64,000 nucleotides of DNA from positions 433,501-497,500 of the forward strand of contig NZ_FXAK01000008.1 of assembly GCF_900177515.1 (NCBI RefSeq), written 5' to 3'. This document shows, piece by piece, positions 49,658 to 58,519 of this stretch. The notes under the pieces are model-generated. The model saw only the letters and a list, made by a program, of their open reading frames with translations. It made no database searches and was not told the origin of the DNA. Source of the stretch: Azospirillum oryzae. GTDB lineage: Bacteria > Pseudomonadota > Alphaproteobacteria > Azospirillales > Azospirillaceae. Every line of letters starts with the position of its first letter. Positions within the stretch are counted from its first letter, which is position 1. The position numbers were made by a program, and so were the translations under genes.

Positions 49658-50103
49658 CGTTTCACTCCCGGTTCATTTCTCTTCTGTGTGGGCACGGTCT
49701 GTTTCGAGTCGTCGTCGGGCGGGCAGGCGGCGAGCCGCCGTTCGGCATCGGCCTCCATCGCCTTCAGCTCAAGGATCACCTCGGCGATTTCCGACTGCAT
49801 GCGTTCAAGCTCGGTCAGGCGGGTGCGGATCTTGCACAGGCCGTCGCGGTACTGCCCGGCGCTGGGCCGCCCGGAGCGGTAATGGGCGAGGTATTCGGCG
49901 ATCTGTTCCAGCGAGAAGCCGACCCGCCGGAATTTGAGAATCAGCATCAGCCGGGCACGATCGCGGTAGGTGAACACCCGCCGTCCCCCGGCCCGTTGCG
50001 GCGCCAGCAGCCCCTTTTCCTCATAAAAGCGCAACGCCTGCGGCGTGAGGTCGAACTCCGCCGCCAGCTCCGTTACGCCATACACCCGATCCCGTTCGGC
50101 CAT
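49642..50103 (-). CDS. MerR-family transcriptional regulator
   Basis: A protein of 153 residues. The helix-turn-helix is VYGVTELAAEFDLTPQALRFYEEKGLL, then PQRAGGRRVFTYRDRARLMLILKFRRVGFSLEQIAEYL, followed by a coiled-coil dimerisation helix. No cysteine pair typical of metal sensors is in the usual place, although CC occurs in the last residues (VKRCCAE). It resembles regulators of fatty or branched-chain acid catabolism such as LiuR, in keeping with the overlapping acyl-CoA ligase gene. Start at ATG 50103; an earlier in-frame ATG at 50160 gives an unlikely leader. Confidence 0.88.
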   Translation of the reverse strand: MAERDRVYGVTELAAEFDLTPQALRFYEEKGLLAPQRAGGRRVFTYRDRARLMLILKFRRVGFSLEQIAEYLAHYRSGRPSAGQYRDGLCKIRTRLTELERMQSEIAEVILELKAMEADAERRLAACPPDDDSKQTVPTQKRNEPGVKRCCAE

Positions 50104-50252
50104 GGACAATCCCGTGTGCCGATGATTTCGCCATGGGCACAGGGGGGAAGTCAACGTCAATCAGCTAAAGCGCACTTTATGTCGCGGAAGCCTGCCGGAT
50201 AAATTGTCCATAGTGTGGGATTCACCGGACGGTTACGGATCATTGCGGGATA

Positions 50253-50279
50253 ATGCATAGCATATGCATGCAAAGCATA
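50253..50279. repeat. Palindrome and direct repeat upstream of the NERD gene
   Basis: ATGCATA-GCA-TATGCAT (50253-50269) is a perfect 7-base inverted repeat. TGCATAGCATA (50254-50264) recurs at 50269-50279 as TGCAAAGCATA (10 of 11 bases), 15 bases on. It lies about 85-110 bases before the NERD gene in AT-rich sequence and could be an operator. Confidence 0.5.
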
Positions 50280-50361
50280 CGCGGATATGGCGACCAAATG
50301 ACCAGTTGATAGCGGATGAATTTTGATGGAATTGTTGGTAATTATTCAATAAGGAAGCGCA

Positions 50362-50982
50362 ATGGTAATTTCTATATTAAATCTTGCTTTTTTGATTGCG
50401 CCCATCATTGTCATATCTTTGGTGTTGGCGAAATTTGGTACGATAGAGGGCAAGGGAAAGAGGGGTGAACGCGTCGCAGAGCGCGCCATCAAGAAAGCCG
50501 GCTATCAGGTCATCAGCGATCTATACGTGTCGGCTTCAAGAGGTTGGACGCAAATAGATCATGTCGTGATAGCGGGAGGCGCATTGGTCTGCATTGAGGT
50601 CAAGAATTACGCCGGGTCCATTTACGGGCAAAAACACGAGAAAAGCTGGACACAGGTCTGCGGGCGGCAAAAAAATAAGTTCCAGAACCCGATTCATCAG
50701 AACCACGCACATGTGTGTTCGCTTCGCGAACTTTTCCCTGAGGTCGACGTGCGGGGGTTCGTAGCATTTACGCCGAGATCCACTTTCAAGCGCGACCGGC
50801 CGGATGGTGTGGGTACGACCAACAATCTGAAAGAAGTTCTGGATCGGATCGCTGCCAATGTTCCGACCTCACCCGCCGCGGCACAGGCGTGGAGCATGCT
50901 GCAAAGCATGGCTGCTTCGGAGCGGCAGCAGGATGGCAGGAAAGCCCATCGCGAGCAACTGCGCCAACGTAACCGTATGTGA
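50362..50982 (+). CDS. NERD (nuclease-related) domain protein
   Basis: A protein of 206 residues with one N-terminal membrane helix (VISILNLAFLIAPIIVISLVLAKF). The NERD domain spans about 33-150: GKRGERVAERAIKKAGYQVISDLYV, TQIDHVVIAGGALVCIEVKNYAGSIYG (the D-x-E-x-K type nuclease core) and VRGFVAFTPRSTF. The core is intact, so DNA or RNA cleavage is possible. The gene is clearly AT-richer than the rest of the window and uses rarer codons, which suggests transfer. A small unknown gene follows. Confidence 0.85.
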   Translation: MVISILNLAFLIAPIIVISLVLAKFGTIEGKGKRGERVAERAIKKAGYQVISDLYVSASRGWTQIDHVVIAGGALVCIEVKNYAGSIYGQKHEKSWTQVCGRQKNKFQNPIHQNHAHVCSLRELFPEVDVRGFVAFTPRSTFKRDRPDGVGTTNNLKEVLDRIAANVPTSPAAAQAWSMLQSMAASERQQDGRKAHREQLRQRNRM

Positions 50983-51027
50983 GCTGACACTTAGAGCATC
51001 GCATTATCCAGTAAATTGGAGGGGTAT

Positions 51028-51336
51028 ATGCAGCGTACCGTTTGGGGGAAAGCCATTCAAGGAGCCTCCGGGCTGTGGTTCAAAGGCGGGATCGACAGCA
51101 AAGGTCGTCGTAACCTTCTCGTGGCACAAACCAGCGTGGGACTTGAGACGGGGAGCCACGACCATTATTGGGAAATGGAGAACGGCAATTTTGGCGTCCA
51201 ATTGCGAAATCGTGATGGCACGTCATCAGTTGCCGATAAAAAGGGGCATATTTTTCCGATCAATACGACCTTTCCTCTGATGGTCAACAAGTTCCTGAAA
51301 CCGCTGTTCGACCAATATTGTGCCGGTCTGAAATAA
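51028..51336 (+). CDS. Small hypothetical protein next to the NERD gene
   Basis: The 102-residue protein (MQRTVWGKAIQGASGLWFKGG...) has a good ribosome site GGAGGGG before ATG 51028; an ATG four codons upstream is an alternative. It alternates Gly/aromatic and polar residues (DHYWEMENGNFGVQLRNRD), like a small beta-rich protein, with no membrane segment. I do not recognise it. Its base composition resembles the NERD gene rather than the surroundings. The 45-base gap suggests one unit; toxin-antidote or defence roles are only possibilities. Confidence 0.65.
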   Translation: MQRTVWGKAIQGASGLWFKGGIDSKGRRNLLVAQTSVGLETGSHDHYWEMENGNFGVQLRNRDGTSSVADKKGHIFPINTTFPLMVNKFLKPLFDQYCAGLK

Positions 51337-51631
51337 GGCGGGTGGGCACCGTAGTGCTCAGCCGTTGTAGGGCGGTGCCCCGGCCGTTCTGTGCCGTTCT
51401 TTCAGATGAATAACTTGCCAGTATCTCAGAATCCGATTGATAGGTCCTGCGATTTTGCCTGTTTTCCGGTGAGGTGCGATACACCCGACCCGCCGGCCTT
51501 TTCCCGGTATCCGGACGGCCGGTCTGCGCATCCACGGTCATGTCAGAGATTTCACATGACAAGCTGGGAAGACCGATGCTTTCTGCAGGTCGGCCAGGGG
51601 TGGCTTGCGGACGGGAAGCGGGGAGCCGGGC

Positions 51632-53329
51632 GTGAAGGGGAAAAGCAGCGTTTTGCGCCGGCTGATCGGCGAGCCGTGGGATATTGCCGCGGCGTTGGGA
51701 TTGCTGGCCCTGATCCTGCTGGTCGCCGTCACCTTCCGGCAGTACGGCATCTCCAACGACGAAGAGGTGCAGCATGTCTACGGCGCCAAGCTGATCGACT
51801 GGTACCGCAGCGGCTTCACCGACGATTCGGCCTTCACCTACAAGAACCTCTATCTCTATGGCGGGCTGTTCGACATGGCGGCGGTGGCGCTGGCGCCGCT
51901 GCTGCCCTTCGACCCCTACGAGACGCGGCACCTGCTGTGCGGCCTGATCGGGGTGGCGGGGATCGCGGTGGTATGGGCTGTGGGCCGCCGGGTCGCTGGG
52001 CCGCGGGCCGGGTTCCTGGCCGGGGCGCTGCTGGCGCTGTGCGGCCCCTGGTATGGCGGGCTGTTCAACCACACCAAGGACGTGCCCTTCGGCGTGCTGA
52101 TGATGGCGGCGGTGGCGATGCTGATCCGGCTGGTCGGGCAGATGCCGCGGCCCCGCTGGGGGACGGTGCTGGGATTCGGCGCCGTCGTCGGGCTGGCGCT
52201 GGGGATTCGGGTCGGGGCGCTGCTGGTGGCCGGCTATGCCGCGGCGGCGCTGGTGGGCTGGGTGCTGGTCGGCGGAGTCTCCGCCGGACGGCTGCGCGAG
52301 GCCGGCCGGGGGGCCTTGCGGCTGCTGCCGGCGCTGCCGGTCGCCTATGGGCTGATGGCGGTCTTCTGGCCCTGGGCGGTGCTGGAGCCGCTGAACCCGT
52401 TGCGGGCGCTCGCTGACTTCTCGCATTTCCATTACCCGATCCGCACCATGCTGGGCGGCAACGAATATTGGATGTACGAGGTGCCGCGCAGCTATCTGGT
52501 CTGGTATCTCGGGGTCAAGCTGCCGCTGGTGATGCTGGGCGGCGCGGCGCTGGGGCTGCTGGTGCTGCCGGCGATGATGTATCGCGACCGGCTGGCGGGC
52601 GAAGTGGGCAGGGTCCGTGCGGTCGGCTGCGGGCTGGTGGCGATGGCGGCGCTGTTCCCGGTCGTCTGGTTCACCGTCACCCATGCGCCGGGCTACACCG
52701 CGATCCGCCATTTCCTGTTCGTGCTGCCGCCGCTGGCGGTGCTGGGCGGCATCGGGCTCGACCGGCTGCTCGGCTGGGCCGGGGCCTGGAGGTTCGGCGT
52801 GTCGCAGCGGACCGGGCGCGGCCTGTCGGCGGCGGCCCTGGCCGGTGTCGCGCTGGCGCTGGTGCTGGGGCGCGAGGCGACGGTCCTGGAGTCGCTGCAT
52901 CCGGACGAATATGTCTATTTCAACGAACTGGTCGGCGGCGTCTCCGGCGCGGTGCGCAAATACGATGTCGATTACTGGGTCAACAGCCTGCCGGAAGCGG
53001 TGGACGACCTGTCCGAGGTGATCGCGGCGGAGGAAGCGCGCACCCACCATCACAAGACCTACAGCGTCGCCGTCTGCGCCGAGCCGTTGGCCTTCGAAAA
53101 GCTGGCGCCGGCCAACATGCGCTGGGTCAACGACTGGAACCGCGCCGACTTCTTCATCGCGCCGACGCAGGAGGACTGCGACACGCTGATGACCGGCTCG
53201 ACAGTGGCGGAGGTCGAGCGCGACGGCGCCCTGCTGGCGGTCGTGAAGGATCTGCGCAAGCCGGCGGAACCGGCGGAGATCGTCGAGATGGCCCGCCTGC
53301 GCACCGGCCGCCATCAGCGGCATTGGTGA
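51632..53329 (+). CDS. Membrane glycosyltransferase, GT39/ArnT-like
   Basis: A protein of 565 residues with about ten hydrophobic helices, starting IAAALGLLALILLVAVTF. An early acidic motif SNDEEVQHVYG in the first periplasmic loop matches the D/E-rich motif of lipid-linked-sugar transferases (GT39, ArnT, PMT). A soluble C-terminal part of about 150 residues follows the last helix. It probably transfers a sugar from a polyprenyl carrier to an envelope acceptor. The GTG at 51632 follows GGGGAGCC; an in-frame TTG upstream is unlikely. The gap before it, 51337-51631, holds no gene. Confidence 0.82.
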   Translation: MKGKSSVLRRLIGEPWDIAAALGLLALILLVAVTFRQYGISNDEEVQHVYGAKLIDWYRSGFTDDSAFTYKNLYLYGGLFDMAAVALAPLLPFDPYETRHLLCGLIGVAGIAVVWAVGRRVAGPRAGFLAGALLALCGPWYGGLFNHTKDVPFGVLMMAAVAMLIRLVGQMPRPRWGTVLGFGAVVGLALGIRVGALLVAGYAAAALVGWVLVGGVSAGRLREAGRGALRLLPALPVAYGLMAVFWPWAVLEPLNPLRALADFSHFHYPIRTMLGGNEYWMYEVPRSYLVWYLGVKLPLVMLGGAALGLLVLPAMMYRDRLAGEVGRVRAVGCGLVAMAALFPVVWFTVTHAPGYTAIRHFLFVLPPLAVLGGIGLDRLLGWAGAWRFGVSQRTGRGLSAAALAGVALALVLGREATVLESLHPDEYVYFNELVGGVSGAVRKYDVDYWVNSLPEAVDDLSEVIAAEEARTHHHKTYSVAVCAEPLAFEKLAPANMRWVNDWNRADFFIAPTQEDCDTLMTGSTVAEVERDGALLAVVKDLRKPAEPAEIVEMARLRTGRHQRHW

Positions 53330-53339
53330 CGACAGATCT

Positions 53340-54734
53340 TCAGCTGCGGGGCAGGAAACGTGTGCGGTCCAGCCCGTGGCGGGCCATCTTCTCGTTCAGG
53401 GTGCGGCGGGGGATGTCCAGCAGGTCCATCACCGACTTGATGTCGCCCTTGCAGCACTCCAGCGCCTGCTCGATCGCCCGCTTCTCGAAGGCGTCGACCT
53501 GATCGGCGAGCGCGCGCGGTGCCGTCGCCGCCTCTCCGCCGACCGGGCGGCGGCGCAGCAGGCCGGCGACGCCGTTGCGCCCGACCGACAGGACATGGCG
53601 TTCGGCCAGATTGCGCAGTTCCCGCACATTGCCGGGCCAGTCATGGGCCAGTAGCGCGTCGATGTCGGCCGGCTCCAGCGGGCGCGGTTCGCGGCCATGG
53701 CGGGCGGCGAATTCGGCGGTGAAATAGTCGAACAGCAGCGGAATATCCTCCGCCCGCGCCCGCAGCGGCGGGATGTGCAGTTCCGCCACGTTGAGGCGGT
53801 AATAGAGGTCGGCGCGGAAGCGTCCGTCCTCGCTGAGGTCGAGCAGGTCGATCTTGGTCGCCGCCACCAGCCGCAGGTCGACCGGAACCTGTTTGTTGGA
53901 GCCCAGACGTTCGATGGTGCGTTCCTGCAGGGCGCGCAGCAGCTTGACCTGGATGGCCAGCGGCATGCTCTCGATCTCGTCGAGGAACAGGGTGCCGCCG
54001 CTGGAATGTTCCAGCTTGCCGGCGCGGCGCTGGGTGGCGCCGGTGAAGGCGCCGGGCTCATGCCCGAACAGCTCGCTTTCCGCCATGCTGTCGGGGATGG
54101 CGCCGCAATTGACGGCGACGAAGGCACCCTTTGCCCCCCTGGGCCCGAAATCATGCAGGCAGCGGGCGACCAGCTCCTTCCCCGTGCCGGTCTCGCCATG
54201 GATCAGCACGCTGGCGCTGGTGGCGGCGAGGTCGATCAGGTCGCGCCGCAGTTCGGCGATGGCGGGGGAGGTGCCGATCAGCTTCGAGTCGATCCCGCCG
54301 CCACCGGCCCGCCGGCGCAGGCCGCGGTTTTCCAGAACCAGCCGCCGCTTCTCCGCCGCGCGGCGGATGACGGCGACCAGATGGTCGGGTTCGAAGGGCT
54401 TCTCGATGAAGTCGTAGGCGCCGCGCCGCATCGCCTCCACCGCCAGCGCCACGTCGCCATGGCCGGTCACCAGGATCACCGGCAGGTCGGCATCGCGCTC
54501 CAGCGCCCGCTCCAGCACCGCCATGCCGTCCATCCGCGGCATCCGCACGTCGGTGACCAGCACGCCGGGGAAGTCTGGCGCCAGCAGGTCGAGCGCCGGC
54601 TGCGGCGTCTCGAAGCCCTGCGCGGCGAAGCCGGCCAGCTGCAGCCATTGCGTCACCGACACGCGCATCGCCAGCTCGTCGTCGATGAACAGGACGGGGG
54701 TGGCGAGCGGATCGGTCTTCATTCCGGCCCTCAT
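53340..54734 (-). CDS. dctD: Sigma-54-dependent response regulator, DctD type
   Basis: A protein of 464 residues. The receiver domain (about 14-125) has VLFIDDELAMR and VLVTDVRMPRMDG with the phospho-accepting Asp. The AAA+ domain has Walker A HGETGTGKELVARCL, then GAFTGATQ (the sigma-54 contact), then GGTLFLDEIESMP. A Fis-type helix-turn-helix ends the protein. Start 54734 overlaps the kinase stop (ATGA) behind GGAAG. It activates sigma-54 promoters, classically of C4-dicarboxylate transporters, but no dctP/Q/M or dctA gene is near, so its target is elsewhere. Confidence 0.9.
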   Translation of the reverse strand: MRAGMKTDPLATPVLFIDDELAMRVSVTQWLQLAGFAAQGFETPQPALDLLAPDFPGVLVTDVRMPRMDGMAVLERALERDADLPVILVTGHGDVALAVEAMRRGAYDFIEKPFEPDHLVAVIRRAAEKRRLVLENRGLRRRAGGGGIDSKLIGTSPAIAELRRDLIDLAATSASVLIHGETGTGKELVARCLHDFGPRGAKGAFVAVNCGAIPDSMAESELFGHEPGAFTGATQRRAGKLEHSSGGTLFLDEIESMPLAIQVKLLRALQERTIERLGSNKQVPVDLRLVAATKIDLLDLSEDGRFRADLYYRLNVAELHIPPLRARAEDIPLLFDYFTAEFAARHGREPRPLEPADIDALLAHDWPGNVRELRNLAERHVLSVGRNGVAGLLRRRPVGGEAATAPRALADQVDAFEKRAIEQALECCKGDIKSVMDLLDIPRRTLNEKMARHGLDRTRFLPRS

Positions 54735-56521
54735 TGCGCTTCCGGCAGCTGGATGACGAAACAGGCGCCGGCGTCGGGATTGTTCTCCGCCCGCAGCGTG
54801 CCGCCGAAGTCCTGCACGATGCCATAGGACAACGACAGCCCGAGGCCAAGCCCCTGGCCGACCTCCTTGGTGGTGAAGAAGGGGTCGAACAGTTGGAACT
54901 GGTGCGCCTCGGCGATGCCGGTGCCGGTGTCGCGGATGCGGATTTCCCAACCTTCGGCATTCCGGTCGGCGGTCAGGGTCAGGCGGCGGTCCTCGCACTC
55001 GGCCATGGCATCGGCGGCGTTGCGCAACAGGTTGACGAAGACCTGTTCCAGCCGCACCGCGTCGCCGCGCACGCGGGCGTCGGGCGGGATGCTGTGCTCC
55101 ACCTGCACCTCCTCCTCGCGCAGGCGGGAGGCGAGAAGGGCCAGCGCGCGGTCCATGGCGCGGGCGACCGGCACCGCCTCCACCCGCGCCGGCCCCTTGC
55201 GGGCGAAGTCCTTCAGATGGCCGGAGAGCACCGCCATCCGCTCCGCCAGGTCGCCGATCATGGCGAGGTTGTCGCGGACCATCACCGTCTCGCCGCGCTC
55301 GGCCAGCAGGCGGGTGGAGGCGACGAAGGTGCGGATGGCGGCCAGCGGCTGGTTGATCTCGTGCGCCAGCGCCGCCGACATCTGGCCCAGCGCCGCCAGC
55401 TTGCCGGCCTGCACCAGCTCCTCCTGCGCCTCGCGCAGGACGCGGTTGGCGGTCAGAAGTTCGGCCGTGCGTTCCTCCACCCGGCGTTCCAGCGTCACGC
55501 GGGCCTCATGCTGGAGCCGCAACGTTTGGCGCCGCTGCCAGCCCAGCGCCAGGGCGGCGGCCAGCAGCAGGATGCCCATCGCGGTCAGCACGGCGGCGCC
55601 GGCCGCCTGGGCCTTCACCGGCTCCAGATCCGACAGGAAGCGGATGGTCCAGCCGAATTCCGGCAGGGCGAGTTCCTGCATCAGGTAGGCATGGCGGGCG
55701 CCGTGAGCGAGCGGATCGGGCAGGCTGATTTGGCGCGCGCCGTTTTCTGCCGGCGGGCCGTCGCGCAGGCCGAGCGGGGCCGGATCGCTGCGGTCATACT
55801 GGCGGGTCTGCGCCAGACGGGCCTTCACCGTGTCGGGCAGCGGGCGCAGCGCGCGGTATTTCCAGTCGGCATGGCTGGACAGGAAGACGATGCCGTTCTC
55901 GTCGGTCACCAGCACCCGCTCGCCACCGGCGGCCCAATCGCGTTGCAGCGGCTCCAGGTCGATCTTGACCACGGCGACGCCGATCAGCGCCTCCCCCCGG
56001 TGCACGGCGTGCGACAGGAAATAGCCGGGCAGCCCGGTGGTGACGCCGATGCCGAAATAACGGCCGCTGCCGGACTCCACCGCCTGGCGGAAATAAGGGC
56101 GGAAATCATAGGTCTGGCCGACGAAGCTCTGCGCCGGATCGGCCCAGTTGCTGGCCGACAAGGCGAGGCCCGAGCGGTCCACCACATAAAGCGCCGCCGA
56201 ACCCGCTGCCGCGTTCGCCGTCTCCAGCCGGCGGTTCACCGCGTCGCGCCGCGTCTCCGACGGCGCATCGAGCAGGTCCAGCACCTCATGATCGCGGGCG
56301 ACCAGAAAGGGGAGGTAGTCATAGCGGCCGACCGCATTGCGGATGCTGCTGGCATAGAGGCCGAGCCGCTGGTCGCCGTTCAAGGTCAGCGCCGCCCGCG
56401 CTTCCGCTTCCGCCCAGCGATAGGCGCCCCAGCAGGCCAGCGCCGTCACCGCGGCCAGCGCCGCGACGAGGATCGCCAGCCGGCGGTGGCGCAGCGAACG
56501 GGAGGAAACGGAGTCGGCCAT
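54731..56521 (-). CDS. dctB: Sensor histidine kinase, DctB type
   Basis: A membrane histidine kinase of 596 residues. Helix one (RRLAILVAALAAVTALACWGAY) and helix two (near 285-305) frame a periplasmic double-PAS (dCache-like) sensor containing SGSGRYFGIGVTTGLPGYFL, as in DctB. A coiled linker then leads to the H-box AALGQMSAALAHEINQPLAAI, the N-box VFVNLLRNAADAMAE and GTGIAEAHQFQLFDPFFTTKEVGQGLGLGL. Start at ATG 56521 (MADSVSSRS); the frame is open another 59 codons upstream without support. It overlaps dctD by four bases. Confidence 0.9.
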   Translation of the reverse strand: MADSVSSRSLRHRRLAILVAALAAVTALACWGAYRWAEAEARAALTLNGDQRLGLYASSIRNAVGRYDYLPFLVARDHEVLDLLDAPSETRRDAVNRRLETANAAAGSAALYVVDRSGLALSASNWADPAQSFVGQTYDFRPYFRQAVESGSGRYFGIGVTTGLPGYFLSHAVHRGEALIGVAVVKIDLEPLQRDWAAGGERVLVTDENGIVFLSSHADWKYRALRPLPDTVKARLAQTRQYDRSDPAPLGLRDGPPAENGARQISLPDPLAHGARHAYLMQELALPEFGWTIRFLSDLEPVKAQAAGAAVLTAMGILLLAAALALGWQRRQTLRLQHEARVTLERRVEERTAELLTANRVLREAQEELVQAGKLAALGQMSAALAHEINQPLAAIRTFVASTRLLAERGETVMVRDNLAMIGDLAERMAVLSGHLKDFARKGPARVEAVPVARAMDRALALLASRLREEEVQVEHSIPPDARVRGDAVRLEQVFVNLLRNAADAMAECEDRRLTLTADRNAEGWEIRIRDTGTGIAEAHQFQLFDPFFTTKEVGQGLGLGLSLSYGIVQDFGGTLRAENNPDAGACFVIQLPEAQ

Positions 56522-56825
56522 CGCCTGTCTATGGAGCCGCCGGGGCGATGCTGTCCAGCGCCTTTTCCCGCCGCCGCGAGGGTCGGTAAAATGCCCAAGG
56601 TTTTTGAATGAACGTCCAATCAAGATCGCCGGGGCGTCGTATGAATGCAAATCAACCAAGCGGATATGACAAATGAACGGCGCCGCCAGCGGTGACATTG
56701 GCCGGCTTCTGTTGTTTGCGTCACTTTCATGGCATGCAAAAGGCGGTTATGGTGCGCCGCTGCCGGCTTGGGCTTGACCTTGCGGCACATGCAGGCAACG
56801 GGATCGAAACGGGGGAGACAGGATC
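56522..56825. other. Intergenic region between divergent dctB and the methyltransferase gene
   Basis: The 304-base gap is moderately AT-rich (for example 56600-56675) and must hold two divergent promoters. I see no gene, clear palindrome or sigma-54 site. GGGGGAGACAGGATC before ATG 56826 is the ribosome site of the next gene. Confidence 0.5.
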
Positions 56826-57446
56826 ATGGACGCCGAATCCATTCGCGCCGCTTATCGCCGCTATGCCGGATTCTACGACCGGGTGTTCGGCGTGCTGCTG
56901 GCTTCCGGCCGGCATGCGGCGGTGGAGTGGCTGAACCGCCGCGGCGGCCTGCGCATCCTGGAGGTCGGCGTCGGCACCGGCCTGTCGCTGTCCGATTACC
57001 GCAAGGACAACCGCGTCGTCGGCATCGACCTGTCCACCGACATGCTGAAGGTGGCGCAGGAGCGGGTGGAGCGCGAGAAGCTCGACCATGTCGAAGGGTT
57101 GCTGGAGATGGATGCCGGCAAGCTGGCCTTCGCCGACGGCAGCTTCGACGTCGTGGTCGCCATGTATGTGATGACCGTCGTCCCCGACCCCCAGGGCACG
57201 ATGGCGGAACTGGAGCGCGTCTGCAAACCCGGCGGCGACATCGTCATCGTCAACCATTTCGCCGCCCCGCGTCCCGGCGTCCGCCGCGCGGTGGAGGGCT
57301 GGCTGTCGCCCTTGTCGAAGAAGCTCGGCTGGCGGCCCGACTTCACGCTGGATGCGATGATGGCCGGCTCGCGGCTGGCGGTGGAAAGCATCCGCACCCT
57401 GCCGCCCTTCGGGCTGTTCAGCCTGCTGCACTGTCGGCGGGGGTAG
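56826..57446 (+). CDS. SAM-dependent methyltransferase, phosphatidylethanolamine N-methyltransferase (PmtA)-like
   Basis: A protein of 206 residues with a class I methyltransferase fold. Motif I is RILEVGVGTGLSLSDY, with VVGIDLSTDMLKVAQERV next and then the post-II region SFDVVVAMYVMTVVPDPQGT. YRRYAGFYDRVFGVLLASGR at the start is typical of PmtA, which makes phosphatidylcholine from phosphatidylethanolamine in alphaproteobacteria. A peripheral membrane enzyme is expected. A role on another substrate is possible. It is a single-gene unit. Confidence 0.82.
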   Translation: MDAESIRAAYRRYAGFYDRVFGVLLASGRHAAVEWLNRRGGLRILEVGVGTGLSLSDYRKDNRVVGIDLSTDMLKVAQERVEREKLDHVEGLLEMDAGKLAFADGSFDVVVAMYVMTVVPDPQGTMAELERVCKPGGDIVIVNHFAAPRPGVRRAVEGWLSPLSKKLGWRPDFTLDAMMAGSRLAVESIRTLPPFGLFSLLHCRRG

Positions 57447-57532
57447 GGGCGCCTGTCCATCCCGCGTGACCGCGCCGGTCGCCTGCTGTTACTCTCTCGG
57501 TCACCAAACAGGCGGAACATGGGAGCGGGGAT

Positions 57533-58378
57533 ATGGCCGAACAGGGCGGCGATCTGGCGGGAAAGCGGATTCTGGTGCCGGAAAGCCGGGATCTCGACCT
57601 GTTCGCGGGCATGATGGAACAGCACGGCGCCGAGACGATCCGCTGCCCGCTGGTCAAGATCCTCGACCTCGACGATCCGGCGCCGGCAAGGGACTGGCTG
57701 GAGCGGCTGCTGACCGAAGGGTTCGACGACATCGTCCTGCTGACCGGCGAGGGGCTGCGACGGCTGATGACCGTCGCCCGCGCCATGGAGCGCGAGGCCG
57801 AGGTGGTCGCCGCCATCGGCCGGGCGCGGGTCTTCGTGCGCGGACCGAAGCCGGTGAAGGCACTGCGCGAGATCGGCTGCGCCCCCTACAAATCCGCCCC
57901 CGCCCCAACCACCGACGGTGTCATCGCCATGCTGGGCGAGGAGGACCTCACCGGCCGCCGCGTCGGTGTCCAACTCTATCCCGGCAACCCGAACGACCCG
58001 TTGTTGGAGGCCGTGCGGGCCGGCGGCGGCATTCCGGTGGCGGTGACCCCCTACCGCTACGCCAATGATTCGGAGACCGGCGCCGTCCAGACGGCGATCC
58101 GCGACATGGCGGACGGGCGCATCGACTTCGTCGCCTTCACCGCATCGCCCCAGGTGCGGCGCCTGCACGAGGTGGCGGAGGCTTGCGGTCTCGGCGACGC
58201 CTTCCGCCAGGGCTTCGCCAGGACGCGCATCGCCGCCGTCGGCCCGGTGGTGGCCGAAGCGGTGGAGGCGGCCGGCGGCACCGTCGCGGTTTCTCCGGAC
58301 TCGACCTTCCACATGAAGCCGCTGGTCAACGCCATCCGCCGGCTGCTGACGGAGGGGGAGGGGAGCAAGCCGGCCTGA
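57533..58378 (+). CDS. Uroporphyrinogen-III synthase family protein
   Basis: A protein of 281 residues with a HemD fold: GKRILVPESRDLDLFAGMMEQHG, then DDIVLLTGEGLRRLM, then IDFVAFTASPQVRRLHEVAE and RIAAVGPVVAEAVEAAGG. HemD closes hydroxymethylbilane to uroporphyrinogen III in heme and cobalamin synthesis. The gene is not linked to hemC or other heme genes, so it may be a second copy or a family member with another role. GGGGAT precedes the start at 57533. It is a single gene, followed by the heme protein gene MauG-like at 58520. Confidence 0.8.
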   Translation: MAEQGGDLAGKRILVPESRDLDLFAGMMEQHGAETIRCPLVKILDLDDPAPARDWLERLLTEGFDDIVLLTGEGLRRLMTVARAMEREAEVVAAIGRARVFVRGPKPVKALREIGCAPYKSAPAPTTDGVIAMLGEEDLTGRRVGVQLYPGNPNDPLLEAVRAGGGIPVAVTPYRYANDSETGAVQTAIRDMADGRIDFVAFTASPQVRRLHEVAEACGLGDAFRQGFARTRIAAVGPVVAEAVEAAGGTVAVSPDSTFHMKPLVNAIRRLLTEGEGSKPA

Positions 58379-58519
58379 GCGGCCATCGCCCTTTGCAGGC
58401 CAGCGACCTTTCGCCCCACCCTCCTTATGCGCGGGCGGATTGATAACAATTCTCACTCTCGATTAACCTTTGACGCTCAGTGTGGTCCGCAGTCAGCGGC
58501 CGTTGCCAGGAGCGTCGTC

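Noticed and set aside
54735..54998. N-terminal extension of dctD into dctB
   Set aside because: The 88 extra codons overlap the kinase C-terminus out of frame; the ATGA overlap at 54731-54734 is the natural start.
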